A stretch of 64,000 bases of DNA, taken from the NCBI RefSeq assembly GCF_026262505.1, contig NC_067203.1, positions 26,765,411 through 26,829,410 of the forward strand, in the 5' to 3' direction. This document shows positions 48,975-59,007 of this stretch, in pieces; position 1 is the first letter of the stretch, and each line of letters starts with the position of its first letter. The notes beneath the pieces were generated by a model. It ran no database searches and was not told where the DNA came from. It worked only from the letters and a program-made list of their open reading frames with translations. The DNA is from Trichomonas vaginalis G3. Taxonomy: Eukaryota > Parabasalia > Trichomonadida > Trichomonadidae. Made by a program: the position numbers and the translations under genes.

Positions 48975-50114
48975 ATGGAAGAAGAGGTTTTATCTCGTGG
49001 AAGAGTTGTTGGACCATTTATTATAGATGAGTTACTTGAAAAAGGAGATACTTGCAATATTTACATTGCGACAGACCCAAATACTCGTAAAAAATATGTA
49101 TTAAAATTAGAATCAATCGATTCGAAAGCAAAAACACTCGAAATTGAATTAGAAAACTATGCCCTATTAAAAGGCTCAAAGTATTTCCCTATTATTCACT
49201 CAAACGGATCAACACAAAATTGGCGCTACATTTCAATGGAATTGTTAGGTCCAACTATTGAAAAATTCCAAACAATTCTTAAAGGTAAAACGTATTCAAG
49301 AGAATCTACCGTTAAAATTTCACGCCAAATGCTATGTTGCATCCAAGAATTGCATGAGAAGAATATTATACACGGAGAAATACATTCCAAGCATTTTGTT
49401 ATCAAACCTGATGCCACATTTCCAATTACATTATTAGATCTCAATAAAGCTTGGCTAACAACGTCAAGACCGCCGCCAAAGCAGAATACGAAGAAGAAAA
49501 TACATCAGGATAAGATATATTCCCGTAGAAACGATCTTCTCAATTGGTTCTACACAACTTTGATATTAATTGACGGAAAATTACCATGGAGCTCGCTTAC
49601 AGATCATAAGAAGATAGAACAGATGAAGAATACAGTTACTATACCACAATTATGCGCTTCTCTTCCAGATGATTATCAACAAATTTATTCTTACATTATT
49701 AACCTGAAGAACGACGAGAAACCAGACTACAACAGAATACTTCAGCTCATTAATACAGCCATGATAAAAGCACGCTCCGATCAGTCAGAATTCGAGTGGA
49801 TTACAATGGATAGCATGGATGTTGCTGCTATTTCAAAAATAGACCTTGTTCCACAAGTTACATCACGTCCAAACTATAAGACAAGCGATCCACTGCCAAA
49901 ACCATTCTACAAAACAACAGTTATTGATGATACGATCATGCCGCCACGAAAGAAGCAACAAATAGTCAACCATGCACACCCTGAGGACCTTAAGCAACTT
50001 AATGTTGAAGCATATAGGACACAACTTCCAGAAGATCCATTTCCAAAGGGTTATGTTGGAAAACTCCCTGAAAGTCCAAAGAAGGAAGAAGCTCCACAGC
50101 GTAAGCCATTCTAA
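48975..50114 (+). CDS. CK1-like pseudokinase, 379 aa
   Basis: Kinase fold of the CK1/TTBK/VRK group: glycine-loop region LEKGDTCNIYIA (22-33), Lys in YVLKLES (K44), a CK1-style LLGPTIEKF hinge region, and the CK1-like insert. The catalytic HRD is replaced by HGE (133-135) and the DFG by DLN (155-157), so phosphotransfer is unlikely. Residues ~285-379 form a Pro/Lys-rich tail. It probably acts as a scaffold or regulator, as inferred from the lost residues. Trichomonads have many CK1-like genes. Confidence 0.82.
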   Translation: MEEEVLSRGRVVGPFIIDELLEKGDTCNIYIATDPNTRKKYVLKLESIDSKAKTLEIELENYALLKGSKYFPIIHSNGSTQNWRYISMELLGPTIEKFQTILKGKTYSRESTVKISRQMLCCIQELHEKNIIHGEIHSKHFVIKPDATFPITLLDLNKAWLTTSRPPPKQNTKKKIHQDKIYSRRNDLLNWFYTTLILIDGKLPWSSLTDHKKIEQMKNTVTIPQLCASLPDDYQQIYSYIINLKNDEKPDYNRILQLINTAMIKARSDQSEFEWITMDSMDVAAISKIDLVPQVTSRPNYKTSDPLPKPFYKTTVIDDTIMPPRKKQQIVNHAHPEDLKQLNVEAYRTQLPEDPFPKGYVGKLPESPKKEEAPQRKPF

Positions 50115-50484
50115 TTCAAAAGTGTATTAAATAATATCATTGTTTTATGTTTTTTCTACTAAAATTTTAACAATTATTTCGGAAATTTATTAAAAAACCA
50201 TTTAAAATTCATCAAATTTAGTTTAAGATAGTCTCAATTTAATAAAACAATTCAATATACAGTTTATCCTTAATAAGATATCAATAATGAAATACATTGC
50301 AGATAAATTATCGATTTCAGATACATAATGAATGCATTTGATGTATTAAAGTATTGCCAACTAGAAATTCTCTGTATTAGACTTCAAAAGTTGTAACAAT
50401 TCATGTTGCAGCCACGTAAAAATGGCTTTTCATAAGGATATGGATGTGTTGAAATTAAAAAAGTGACATTTCTCCATTAACTTC
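50115..50484. other. Intergenic DNA
   Basis: AT-rich spacer. AAAAAAGTGACAT shortly before the next ATG repeats a motif also seen before the TTLL gene (41605-41616). Confidence 0.55.
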
Positions 50485-51522
50485 ATGAATGAAAGTGATT
50501 TTACATTTATTCCAAAACACACATACATTGTTTCATCAGTAGTTCTTGCCATACTCTATATTATGCAATTAGTTTACTCATATACGCTTCCAAAATATTT
50601 TCCAGATATGAAATCAGATGTTTTTCTCCAAAGCTCCGATAATATGAGTGCATACATGATTGTATTGACAGTTAATCCACAAAATCATTCAAGAGTTAAC
50701 GAGTCATATCAATATTGGGGAGAAGACTACGATAAACTATTTAAAAAATCAATAATTCGATATGTATCACCACTAGATTTACCTTTTGATCACAGTACAC
50801 AATTCATTGCATACTGGAATAACTCAATTTCTCCAATTCAAAATTTATTATTCACTTATTTACAAGCCCTTCAAGATTTCTATTATGGTACAGATTTGGA
50901 TTGGGCTATTCGTACTACAGAAGATTGTTTTGTTGATATCAGACATATTGGCCAAATGTTAGATGATATAACAAGATATTTAGATCCTCGTAAGGAACAA
51001 ATACTCAAAGGACAACTAGTGCGATCCAATATATTAGTTGAAGGTACTAATTTCCAGTTTCTTCATGGTGGATCTGGTTGGTTAGTTTCTAGAGCCACTG
51101 CAAAGTATATTCTTGACCACCAAGAAGATTTAATACAAGATCTATTCACAGGCGATAGTTCTAAGGGCGATGACGTCATTACTTTCAACTTAATCAAAAG
51201 ATTAAAATTACTTCCAACGGAAGTCCAATCTTACAGGTTCCTTGGTGTTACACTTACTGATACATCAACAGAGTTCCTCAGAAGAAGCTTCTTCCGAACC
51301 GTTTCTAACTGCAAATACAGTTCTGATCCATTACAGTACACAATTCCATTTGACAACGTCGTTTTCTGGCACAGTGGAAGGCCAGATAATTTGCCAAATG
51401 CTGATGGCTACAGAATTTTATCAAATACTCCAAAATCAATAAGAGTCCAGATGAAGGGATTAAATGCAGATATTTGCTTCCATGATACTGATTCATCACA
51501 TAGATCAAGATTGCAAATGTAA
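50485..51522 (+). CDS. GT31/Fringe-like type II membrane glycosyltransferase
   Basis: 345 residues. A signal-anchor span at ~13-34 (YIVSSVVLAILYIMQLVYSY) suggests a type II Golgi membrane protein. The lumenal part resembles GT31 Fringe/core-1 galactosyltransferase folds: DLDWAIRTTEDCFVDI (138-152, in place of the DxD metal-binding motif), FLHGGSGWLVSRATAKYIL (192-210, acceptor loop) and SKGDDVITFNLIKRL (226-240, the E/D-D-V motif with catalytic Asp). Donor and acceptor are unknown. It could glycosylate surface glycoconjugates. Assignment rests on motif order, not overall similarity. Confidence 0.68.
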   Translation: MNESDFTFIPKHTYIVSSVVLAILYIMQLVYSYTLPKYFPDMKSDVFLQSSDNMSAYMIVLTVNPQNHSRVNESYQYWGEDYDKLFKKSIIRYVSPLDLPFDHSTQFIAYWNNSISPIQNLLFTYLQALQDFYYGTDLDWAIRTTEDCFVDIRHIGQMLDDITRYLDPRKEQILKGQLVRSNILVEGTNFQFLHGGSGWLVSRATAKYILDHQEDLIQDLFTGDSSKGDDVITFNLIKRLKLLPTEVQSYRFLGVTLTDTSTEFLRRSFFRTVSNCKYSSDPLQYTIPFDNVVFWHSGRPDNLPNADGYRILSNTPKSIRVQMKGLNADICFHDTDSSHRSRLQM

Positions 51523-51685
51523 TAATCTATTTATTTAATTATTACATTTATGATTTGTTTATTTGTTTTTTTTTTCGGTTTGTAAAGTGTTAATTTTTAT
51601 ATTTTAGTGTAAAACATACCATTTATTTTTAATTTCTAATTCAATCATGCACAGCAGTGAGAAAGACTTATGAAACAGAATTCTA

Positions 51686-52952
51686 CCCAGATTTGCCTTA
51701 CTTTTACCACCTCTCTAAAGCTGGGGACACCGCCTATCGTTGGGAGTAGCTATTAAATAGAACCACCAAGGGTATTTTTCGAACTGCCGGTGTAGTGGAA
51801 ACATCCGACATAATGATTCATTATGCCAAGGCTTTATTCCCATTTAGCTAATTTTTTTCTTTTTTGGATCATGAATTTTTTTTTGGGTCACTATAAGATT
51901 TGTTTCATGTTCTAAATCTGCTGCATATGTAATCTATTTTTATTTACCTATTTTTTAAAAATCTATTGGATTGCCAAATTTGAATATATTTAAAATCATA
52001 AAAATCCAAAAAAACTATAAATATATGTTTTATGCATAGTGCCGATACTCAAATATCAGATTACTTAGATCCATGAATAATATCCGAATTTTTTTTCTTA
52101 AAATTAAACTTCAAAACTTCTTGCAATCTTATTCTTCATCAATTGTAAATTTTTAAAACCATTTTTTAAAATAATTTTGCGTAAATTTTATTCTCATGTT
52201 GTTTTAATCGAAAATTGATACATTTTCAAAAAAATAATATTGACTTATGAAATTCATTTTTAAGGTGAAATAGTATTGTTTTTATTAAAGTATATGAATA
52301 ATATATAAAAAATTAATGAATAATATAAGCAGATTTTTAGTTTACAAAACAAATATGAGCAATGCAATTTCAAACTTTTGCTGGCAATTTCGATATTGCT
52401 CAAGTTTGTAGTATTTGTGATACCTATAACATCGGCTTAATCAAAATTCGATTTTTCTTATGAGTTATTGAGAAAATTTGATTGCAATGAGAAGGATTTC
52501 GACGTTTTTGATAAACTAAGAGCTGAGCTTTAGGGGTTCAGTTCATTTATGGCTGTAGTTTGATGCGTAGATCTCTTTTTTATTGTAAATTCTTTCAGCA
52601 TGGAGATCGAGAATGAATCTTTTGAGAACTTTATGAGTTTTTACACCCGTAAAGAGGTCCTTCGAGGAAAGATAGTCCAGACTACATGAAGATGTGGGTT
52701 AACCAAAAAAATCCGATGGTTTCCCCATATTCATGTAGATCTTCGAAAAAATGAGCACCAAAAAAGCCAAAAAAATAGGCTTTTTATTGGATTTGTACAC
52801 TAGATCAATAATCTATTTAGGATCTGACACTCTTTTTAGCCAGAGATATGAGGTCCTTTCTAGGAAAACGATCTATTCATCCATAAAAAAAAATGAATTA
52901 TCGTTTTCCCCAGAAATTACATGGGGAGTGGTAAAAGTAAGGAAAATCTGGG
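51686..52952. mobile_element. 1.27-kb mariner-like DNA transposon relic
   Basis: Inverted repeats of ~25 bp with one mismatch: CCCAGATTTGCCTTACTTTT continuing ACCAC at the left, and its complement at the right. They are flanked by TA (51684-51685 and 52953-52954). TA duplication, 25-28-bp ends and ~1.3 kb length match the Tvmar1 mariner layout of Trichomonas. No intact transposase is visible and the interior is full of stops, so it is old. Mariner identity is inference from size and flanks. Confidence 0.72.
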
Positions 52953-53368
52953 TAGTTATTTTTTTTTTTTGAAACAAAACATAATATTGAACATGATTTT
53001 CACCAAATTGCCATTGTAACGAGATGTGCAATACTATTGCTCTTATATGATTATTTGTTGGAATACCTTTCATACAAAATCCAGGAAAATTCCAAAAGCT
53101 GCAATGAATAATTTGCTTTACCTGAGGTATAACTTAACATAAAAAGGTAAACACTATCAACACAGAAACATGATAAGAATTATTGTTGAATATTAGGAAT
53201 ACAATATACTTTTGTTTCATAGAGAAAGATTTCATTCTTATTTGAAATATAAAACATAAACAGATAAGTTTTAGTAATATAAAATTCAACAATTTGATTT
53301 GCTATTTTTCTAATTTAGATGTGTTAGGCCATGACTTAGAGTTAGTGTCAAGCTTATACAATATTGAG

Positions 53369-54844
53369 TTAATTTTTCTTTCTTGATTGTAGTTCTTTTG
53401 ATATGAACTTTGCTGTGTCATTTAAAGTATTTGCAAATGGCTCATAGTTTGTTAAATCGAAATTATGTTTGAGAAGTAGTCTTGCAGTTTTCATCGAATC
53501 ACCGATTTGGCAATAAAATAATAGTGGATATTCATCATACTGATTAATATTTGCACCATGATCTATTAGAAGTTTAGCAATTTCATCATAGTTATGGATG
53601 CAACATATCTTCAAAGAAGTTCTAATTTCTATTTTCGAGTTTTCTAGCAAATATTTCACCTTTATATAATCACATTCTTTAACAGCATATTCAAGTGCAT
53701 TATATCCTTCGCAATTAAGCACCTTAAGATCACAACCGTGATCAATTAGTAAAGAAACAAATTCAGGAGATTTTGCCAGCATCAAAATCGATCTTTTTTC
53801 AGCATCTTTCTGATTGATGTTTGCACCATTTTCGATCAAGATTTTTGCAATTTCTATGTTATCTCTGAGAGCGCACATCATTAATACGGACATCTTAAAA
53901 ACATCAATTGCATCCACATCGATTTTCTTTTCAATCAAATACTTTGCAACACTTGGAGATAAATTCAAAATAATACAGACAACTAATGCTGTCCAGTTAT
54001 TAATATTTGTTGAATTAATATCAACACCATTCTCGACATAAAGTTTGATTAGCGATTTTAAGCCGAAAAAGATCATATCAGTAAAACTTTCATTCAAACT
54101 TTTGATTTTGTTATCTTGAACTTCATTTGAAAGTTTGAAAAAGAACAATTCTAAATTATAACTTTCAGCACAATTGGAATAAGAATAGTCTAAGTTATAC
54201 TTATCCATTAGATAGTATACAGCATCATTGTTATGGGATTTGACGGCAGCATCAATACAATTTTGGTCAGGAACGAATTTTTGTTCAATCATGTTTATAA
54301 TTTCTAAATCTCCGCCTTCAAAAGCATGAATAAGAGTTTGTTCATTGATTTCAGCATTATTAGATAATAAAAACTTAAAGCATTTCGATGACCCATGCAT
54401 TGCACTGATATTAATGTAACTTCTGAAGAAAATTACATCATTAAAGTTGAAATTTGAATCTTTTGAGGATAGATTTATTAAATAATCAACATCATCGTCA
54501 ATTATAGCTTGATATGTCTCATTGTTGAAATAAATTTGATTATTAGAAAGTGTCATACTCAGTTCGCCACAAGAGAAATTTTTGAATAATTTTGATTCTG
54601 GATATTTATCATAAATCTGCTTTGCTAGGTCAACGTATACATTTAGTTTCTGGATATTTGGCGAACAGGCTTTATCAACCAAGAAAATGAAAAATTCATG
54701 ATTCCATTCTTCTTCTTGTGCAATTTGCACCATTAGATCAAGAATTTCAGCTATATATCCTTCATTTATATCAAAAAGAAGATCAAGAAGATGCAATACT
54801 TTGCTATAGCTGTCAAAGAGGATATCATGTTCAAAATCACTCAT
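53369..54844 (-). CDS. DUF3447/ankyrin-repeat protein, 491 aa
   Basis: Typical trichomonad two-part protein. The N-terminal ~200 residues are the helical domain that precedes DUF3447, including NISAMHGSSKCFKFLLSNNA and DLEIINMIEQKFVPDQNCID. The second half is a stack of ankyrin repeats (GVDINSTNINNWTALVVCI, ANINQKDAEKRSILMLAKSP, GCDLKVLNCEGYNALEYAVK, HGANINQYDEYPLLFYCQIG). Initiator-like TCATTTT stands 4-10 bp upstream of the ATG. Its role is unknown; protein binding is expected from ankyrin repeats. Confidence 0.85.
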   Translation of the reverse strand: MSDFEHDILFDSYSKVLHLLDLLFDINEGYIAEILDLMVQIAQEEEWNHEFFIFLVDKACSPNIQKLNVYVDLAKQIYDKYPESKLFKNFSCGELSMTLSNNQIYFNNETYQAIIDDDVDYLINLSSKDSNFNFNDVIFFRSYINISAMHGSSKCFKFLLSNNAEINEQTLIHAFEGGDLEIINMIEQKFVPDQNCIDAAVKSHNNDAVYYLMDKYNLDYSYSNCAESYNLELFFFKLSNEVQDNKIKSLNESFTDMIFFGLKSLIKLYVENGVDINSTNINNWTALVVCIILNLSPSVAKYLIEKKIDVDAIDVFKMSVLMMCALRDNIEIAKILIENGANINQKDAEKRSILMLAKSPEFVSLLIDHGCDLKVLNCEGYNALEYAVKECDYIKVKYLLENSKIEIRTSLKICCIHNYDEIAKLLIDHGANINQYDEYPLLFYCQIGDSMKTARLLLKHNFDLTNYEPFANTLNDTAKFISKELQSRKKN

Positions 54845-55722
54845 TTAAAAATGAGTTACCTGCATATCAGATCATTTAAAAATTCTTTTAAAATAGATTG
54901 AATGATGCTTGATGCCTCAATTCGATAATTTATAAATTGCTCAAAAAAATTTCCTCTTGAAACTCTTAAAAATCATATATTTAGATTCCACTTCAGCAAG
55001 GTAGATCATATTCTTTGTTCAAATACTAAGTGATCAGGCAAATTAAACACAATAAGAAGGCTAGAGAGGCTTTGATTAAAAATATCAAGCATGTATTTCA
55101 TAGACTATCGTAAACAATAAGAATTTATACAATATACATATGAGAATGGAACCAGACAGAGCTGTTCAATTCATATGTGGTGAAAAATGTGAGCCCTTTC
55201 GTGTTGTGTTCATTTTGCACACTACATACAAAGATGAAGAATGAGATAGGCCGAACAATATCAATGTTGTGAGGTATTCTATCAACCATTCATCACAATT
55301 TTCAAAAAATTTGAATTTCATTTAAGCTCTTTTAGAAGAATTATTCGCTTTCTACTATAGTATGATTCGAACTTTTTAACTACAATATATTTTATTTCTT
55401 TTTGACTATGAAATGAATATGTTTGAATATGTTACTTGAAAAGGAATTTGCATTTGATAATTTTCTTGCTCATCTTACTTTTACCATACAAAAAGAATTT
55501 TAATATAAAGTTTGAGTAATTTTATATTTTTTTTTTAAAATTAGGTCTAATTATTGCATTTCTCATTGAGAATGATAATATTTCAATCATGGCTTCGAGA
55601 GGTACATGTATGTAGATTCTGCCGTAAAAGTAAATCAATATAAGTCGTGTTTTTTTGTTTGAAATTTTGAATAGAATAATCCGATTTATCTTTTCAAATT
55701 TTTTGATGACATAAGCTCATAA
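54845..55722. other. Intergenic DNA, no gene seen
   Basis: AT-rich. A 34-codon frame at 55141-55245 lacks support. No RNA or repeat recognised. Confidence 0.55.
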
Positions 55723-56505
55723 CTGCATGTTAATAAATCATTCCAATATCAGGGCCTTACATTTTCCATTATTGATGTTGCTAAAAGGAAAGTTCGTGCT
55801 GGAACTGGTATTGATAGTGGAGAAAATCCGAATGCAGTGGCTTCCGATTATGGTCCAAACTTACAGATTCTAAATTTTGTTACATATAAAGACACTGTTT
55901 TTAGCGTTACAGAAGTTGGATACAAAGCTTTCTTTAAATGTTTTGAACTTCGCACAATCCACATAGGATTTTGCATTGAAATTGTTAGATTTGCAGCATT
56001 TTCACAATGTCGGAATGTTACTTCATTGACATTCGACCAAAATAGTAGATTGCAAATTATTGAAGAAGTTGGATTTTATGATTTCTATTCTTTGACATCT
56101 CTTACTTTTACTGGAAACATACTTAAAAATATTGGAAGTTGTGCTTTTTGTTTTGCTTGGGTTCTCAAATCAATCACAATTCCTCCTTCAGTCACTAATA
56201 TTAGTAATTCTGCGTTTAGAGGACTTGACACATTACAAGAATTTCAATATTGTGGGAGCACAGCTATTACCGATGATGTTTTCTTTCGAGATAATTTTAA
56301 TGGACATAACACCCCGTATGATATCACTGTTAAAGTTACTGACTCCTACCCAATTTCAAATTTTGCCACAGATACGTCACACGTCGATAAAGATTTAAAT
56401 TGTGTTTTTCCACCAGCTGCAACATATGATTTGGTATGCAAATCGAATAGCTGCATGTATTTTTTACCTGAATTTTACACCTTGTTTGTGTTCATGTTCA
56501 TTTAA
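55723..56505 (+). pseudogene. 5'-truncated BspA-like leucine-rich-repeat gene
   Basis: Open for 261 codons with BspA/LRR_5 repeats (VGYKAFFKCFELRTIHIG, VRFAAFSQCRNVTSLTF, IGSCAFCFAWVLKSITIP, ISNSAFRGLDTLQEFQYCG). It ends with a hydrophobic stretch (FLPEFYTLFVFMFI). A stop lies just upstream at 55720 and no in-frame ATG exists before the repeats; the first usable codon is GTG at 55837. There is no signal peptide. BspA-like proteins are surface adhesins; this copy lacks its beginning and probably does not make a secreted product. Confidence 0.65.
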
Positions 56506-57748
56506 TAATGATGAATTCCCTAAAGTTTTCAGATATAGAATAAATGCATGTTTAATATTACACACATATAAACAAATATAATCGATTAATAGGCCAAGCT
56601 CCAAATATTAATAGTTTATATGCATGATAACAAAGCATTTCTCAGGATAAGATAAAAATCTTTAAAACATATAGAGAAGTGAATAAATAAACACGTCCAA
56701 ATAAAATTTTCATTAGAAATTTTTAATTTTTTCGGCATTTGGATATTGCGGACTTTGCCAAATACAGATTTTCCATTTTTTGCATAGCCTGAATAATCAT
56801 AATAGTTTATATAGCTTGTTATTTGAATGAGCAATGCCAGAATCGTTAATTTCATTAATTCTGATTCGAAATTTCATCAACTGTTTTAAAATCTTCTAAT
56901 TACTTGATAACACCAACTAAGTGATGCAATAGTGCTGCAAAGTATACGAGAAACTGATATGAATATTAATTTTTTTCCGGATTATTATCAAGAAATAAGA
57001 GTTATTAATTCATGTGAATTACAGTTATCCCATAAACATCAAAACTTATGTTTGAAGAGATATTTGAGGAGATCGGTTCCCAGAGACTAAAATTCTCTGA
57101 GATTTGATTCAGAAACTTTCAAATGAAAAATTACTCTTTTAATGATATACTACAATTAGATATGTGATTAGTCAATTTATCTCAAAATTTAAATTTAAAA
57201 TAATCGCATTTGGCTGAAAAAATTAATTTAAATAAACCTTCAAAATAATTTTAGCGGTCTTATTGTTTCAAAGTACTTACTTAGAAATCTCAGAATTAAT
57301 CGATTAAATGGTGAACTGGAATGATAAAAATTCAGAACCATAAAAATCAGATGAAACGTGCTTTTATAATTTTTTTATTTCTTGTGATATTTTGCTTAAC
57401 ACAATTCATGGAATATTGCATTTATTAAAATCAAAGTCTTCATGGAATTCAATTTTTTCAGTTTTTTTTGACGGTAATTTAAAAAGTTATGAGATAAAAA
57501 ACGGTTATTTAATTAATTACTTTTTACAGGCCATCGAGCATTTAGTATGGCAAGTAAAAATTACTAAAAATATTAATATTTCATCCATTTGAAAATAACG
57601 TTAAATTGAATGGATTTTCAATTACAATTTACAGCCCAAAGCTGATAAAAGTATTATCTAGTTCGATTTCTTGATTTTGATTTTTATTGTATTAATAATT
57701 TTCAGAGAGTTTTTGTAAGGTTTACACCCGAGAGAATTAGTTTTCAGA
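56506..57748. other. Intergenic DNA, weak frames only
   Basis: A 79-codon minus-strand frame (56616-56855) begins like a signal peptide (MKLTILALLIQITSYINYY) but soon becomes low-complexity and has no support. Nothing else recognised. Confidence 0.5.
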
Positions 57749-58759
57749 ATGGAAACGCGCTCATTTAATAAGATCAAAATACCGGACCAAATCGGAAAAT
57801 ATAAAGTACTGGATATACTAGGCTATGGCGGCTTTGCAGTTGTTGTTTTAGCTCAAGATATAAACACTCAGGAAAAATGTGCAATAAAGATCATAGATCG
57901 AAAAGAAATAACAAAGCAAAACTTTTTACTATATCTAGAAAACGAACTTCGCTTGTCAGAACGGTTTAACCACCCCAATATCGTTAAAGTTTTTGAAATT
58001 ATTTACGAACCAGATACCATAATGATTGTAATGGAATATCTTTCCAATGGTGACCTACAAACTCTCCTCGAACAAAATATTAATTTTACAATCCAAGAAC
58101 AATTTCGCATTGGCCTTGAGTTGCTACAGGCTATTAAATATCTTCATGACAGAGGTGTATGTCATCGTGATATCAAGCCAAGCAATATTTTATTTGACGA
58201 TGATTTTCATCCAAAAATTATTGATTTCGGAGTTTCCAAAGAACAATCAGAAGCATTGAGCACGTATTGTGGAACCTCATTTTATATGGCCCCTGAGATT
58301 GTTAAAAATAAAATCTATGACGGGAAGAAAGTTGACGTATGGGCATTTGGCATAACAATGAACTTGATTACAGAGAAGAGATTTCCATGGAATAAGATCT
58401 TAAATGATGCTCAATTCATCAAACTGGTAACACAAAATAAGCTTGAAATTTGTGTAGATCAAATTGGCATAATTGGAGATATTATTAGTAGATGCCTTGT
58501 GATTGACCCTAATGAAAGAGCTTCAATAGACGATTTATTAAAGTACATTGAGGAATGGCAAGCAAGTAGAGTGTTTATTAGTAGATCAAGACAATCAACG
58601 AAAACCTGCAAGGGATCTTTGTTACCTAAACTATACTCACCTAATAGTAATAATTCCACGCCTTTCGTTGGTAAAATATTTAGCCCACTGGATAAAAAGG
58701 TTTTGAAGAAGCTCAGTTTTACTGTGCGTAGAAGAAGCCATGACCCACCTAGGCTTTGA
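57749..58759 (+). CDS. CAMK-type Ser/Thr protein kinase, 336 aa
   Basis: Complete kinase domain (~17-273): glycine loop GYGGFAVV (25-32), catalytic Lys in CAIKII (K47), HRDIKPSN (139-146), DFG (159-161), activation-loop Thr region LSTYCGTSFYMAPE and DVWAFGI. The HPNIVKVFEI/YMAPEIV style fits the CAMK/CAMKL group that is much expanded in trichomonads. The C-terminal ~65 residues are basic and Ser-rich (SRSRQSTKTCKGSLLPK), perhaps a regulatory tail. Substrate unknown. Confidence 0.9.
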   Translation: METRSFNKIKIPDQIGKYKVLDILGYGGFAVVVLAQDINTQEKCAIKIIDRKEITKQNFLLYLENELRLSERFNHPNIVKVFEIIYEPDTIMIVMEYLSNGDLQTLLEQNINFTIQEQFRIGLELLQAIKYLHDRGVCHRDIKPSNILFDDDFHPKIIDFGVSKEQSEALSTYCGTSFYMAPEIVKNKIYDGKKVDVWAFGITMNLITEKRFPWNKILNDAQFIKLVTQNKLEICVDQIGIIGDIISRCLVIDPNERASIDDLLKYIEEWQASRVFISRSRQSTKTCKGSLLPKLYSPNSNNSTPFVGKIFSPLDKKVLKKLSFTVRRRSHDPPRL

Positions 58760-59007
58760 TATAGCTGTTATATTGTTATTGTATGTAAATTTTTGTTTAT
58801 TTAATTATCACTGTCTTTTATATAATTTCAGAGAGCGCTTGTTGCTAACATGACAAAACTAGCAAGGATATCAAATGCATTGTTATGAAAACATTTGATA
58901 TCGAGATAAAATTTTCATAAATATGTGAATTTGAGATTAATTGTCAGCCATAAATGAAATATGTATAAATGCGATAGCGTTTATCACATTAAAAGCCTGG
59001 AAACAAA

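Noticed and set aside
51640-51850. Possible structured RNA gene (less AT-rich stretch)
   Set aside because: Its main feature is repeated inverted at 52920-52952, so it is the end of a transposon rather than an RNA gene.
56616-56855. 79-codon frame with signal-peptide-like start
   Set aside because: Only the first 15 residues look convincing; the rest is low-complexity and isolated.
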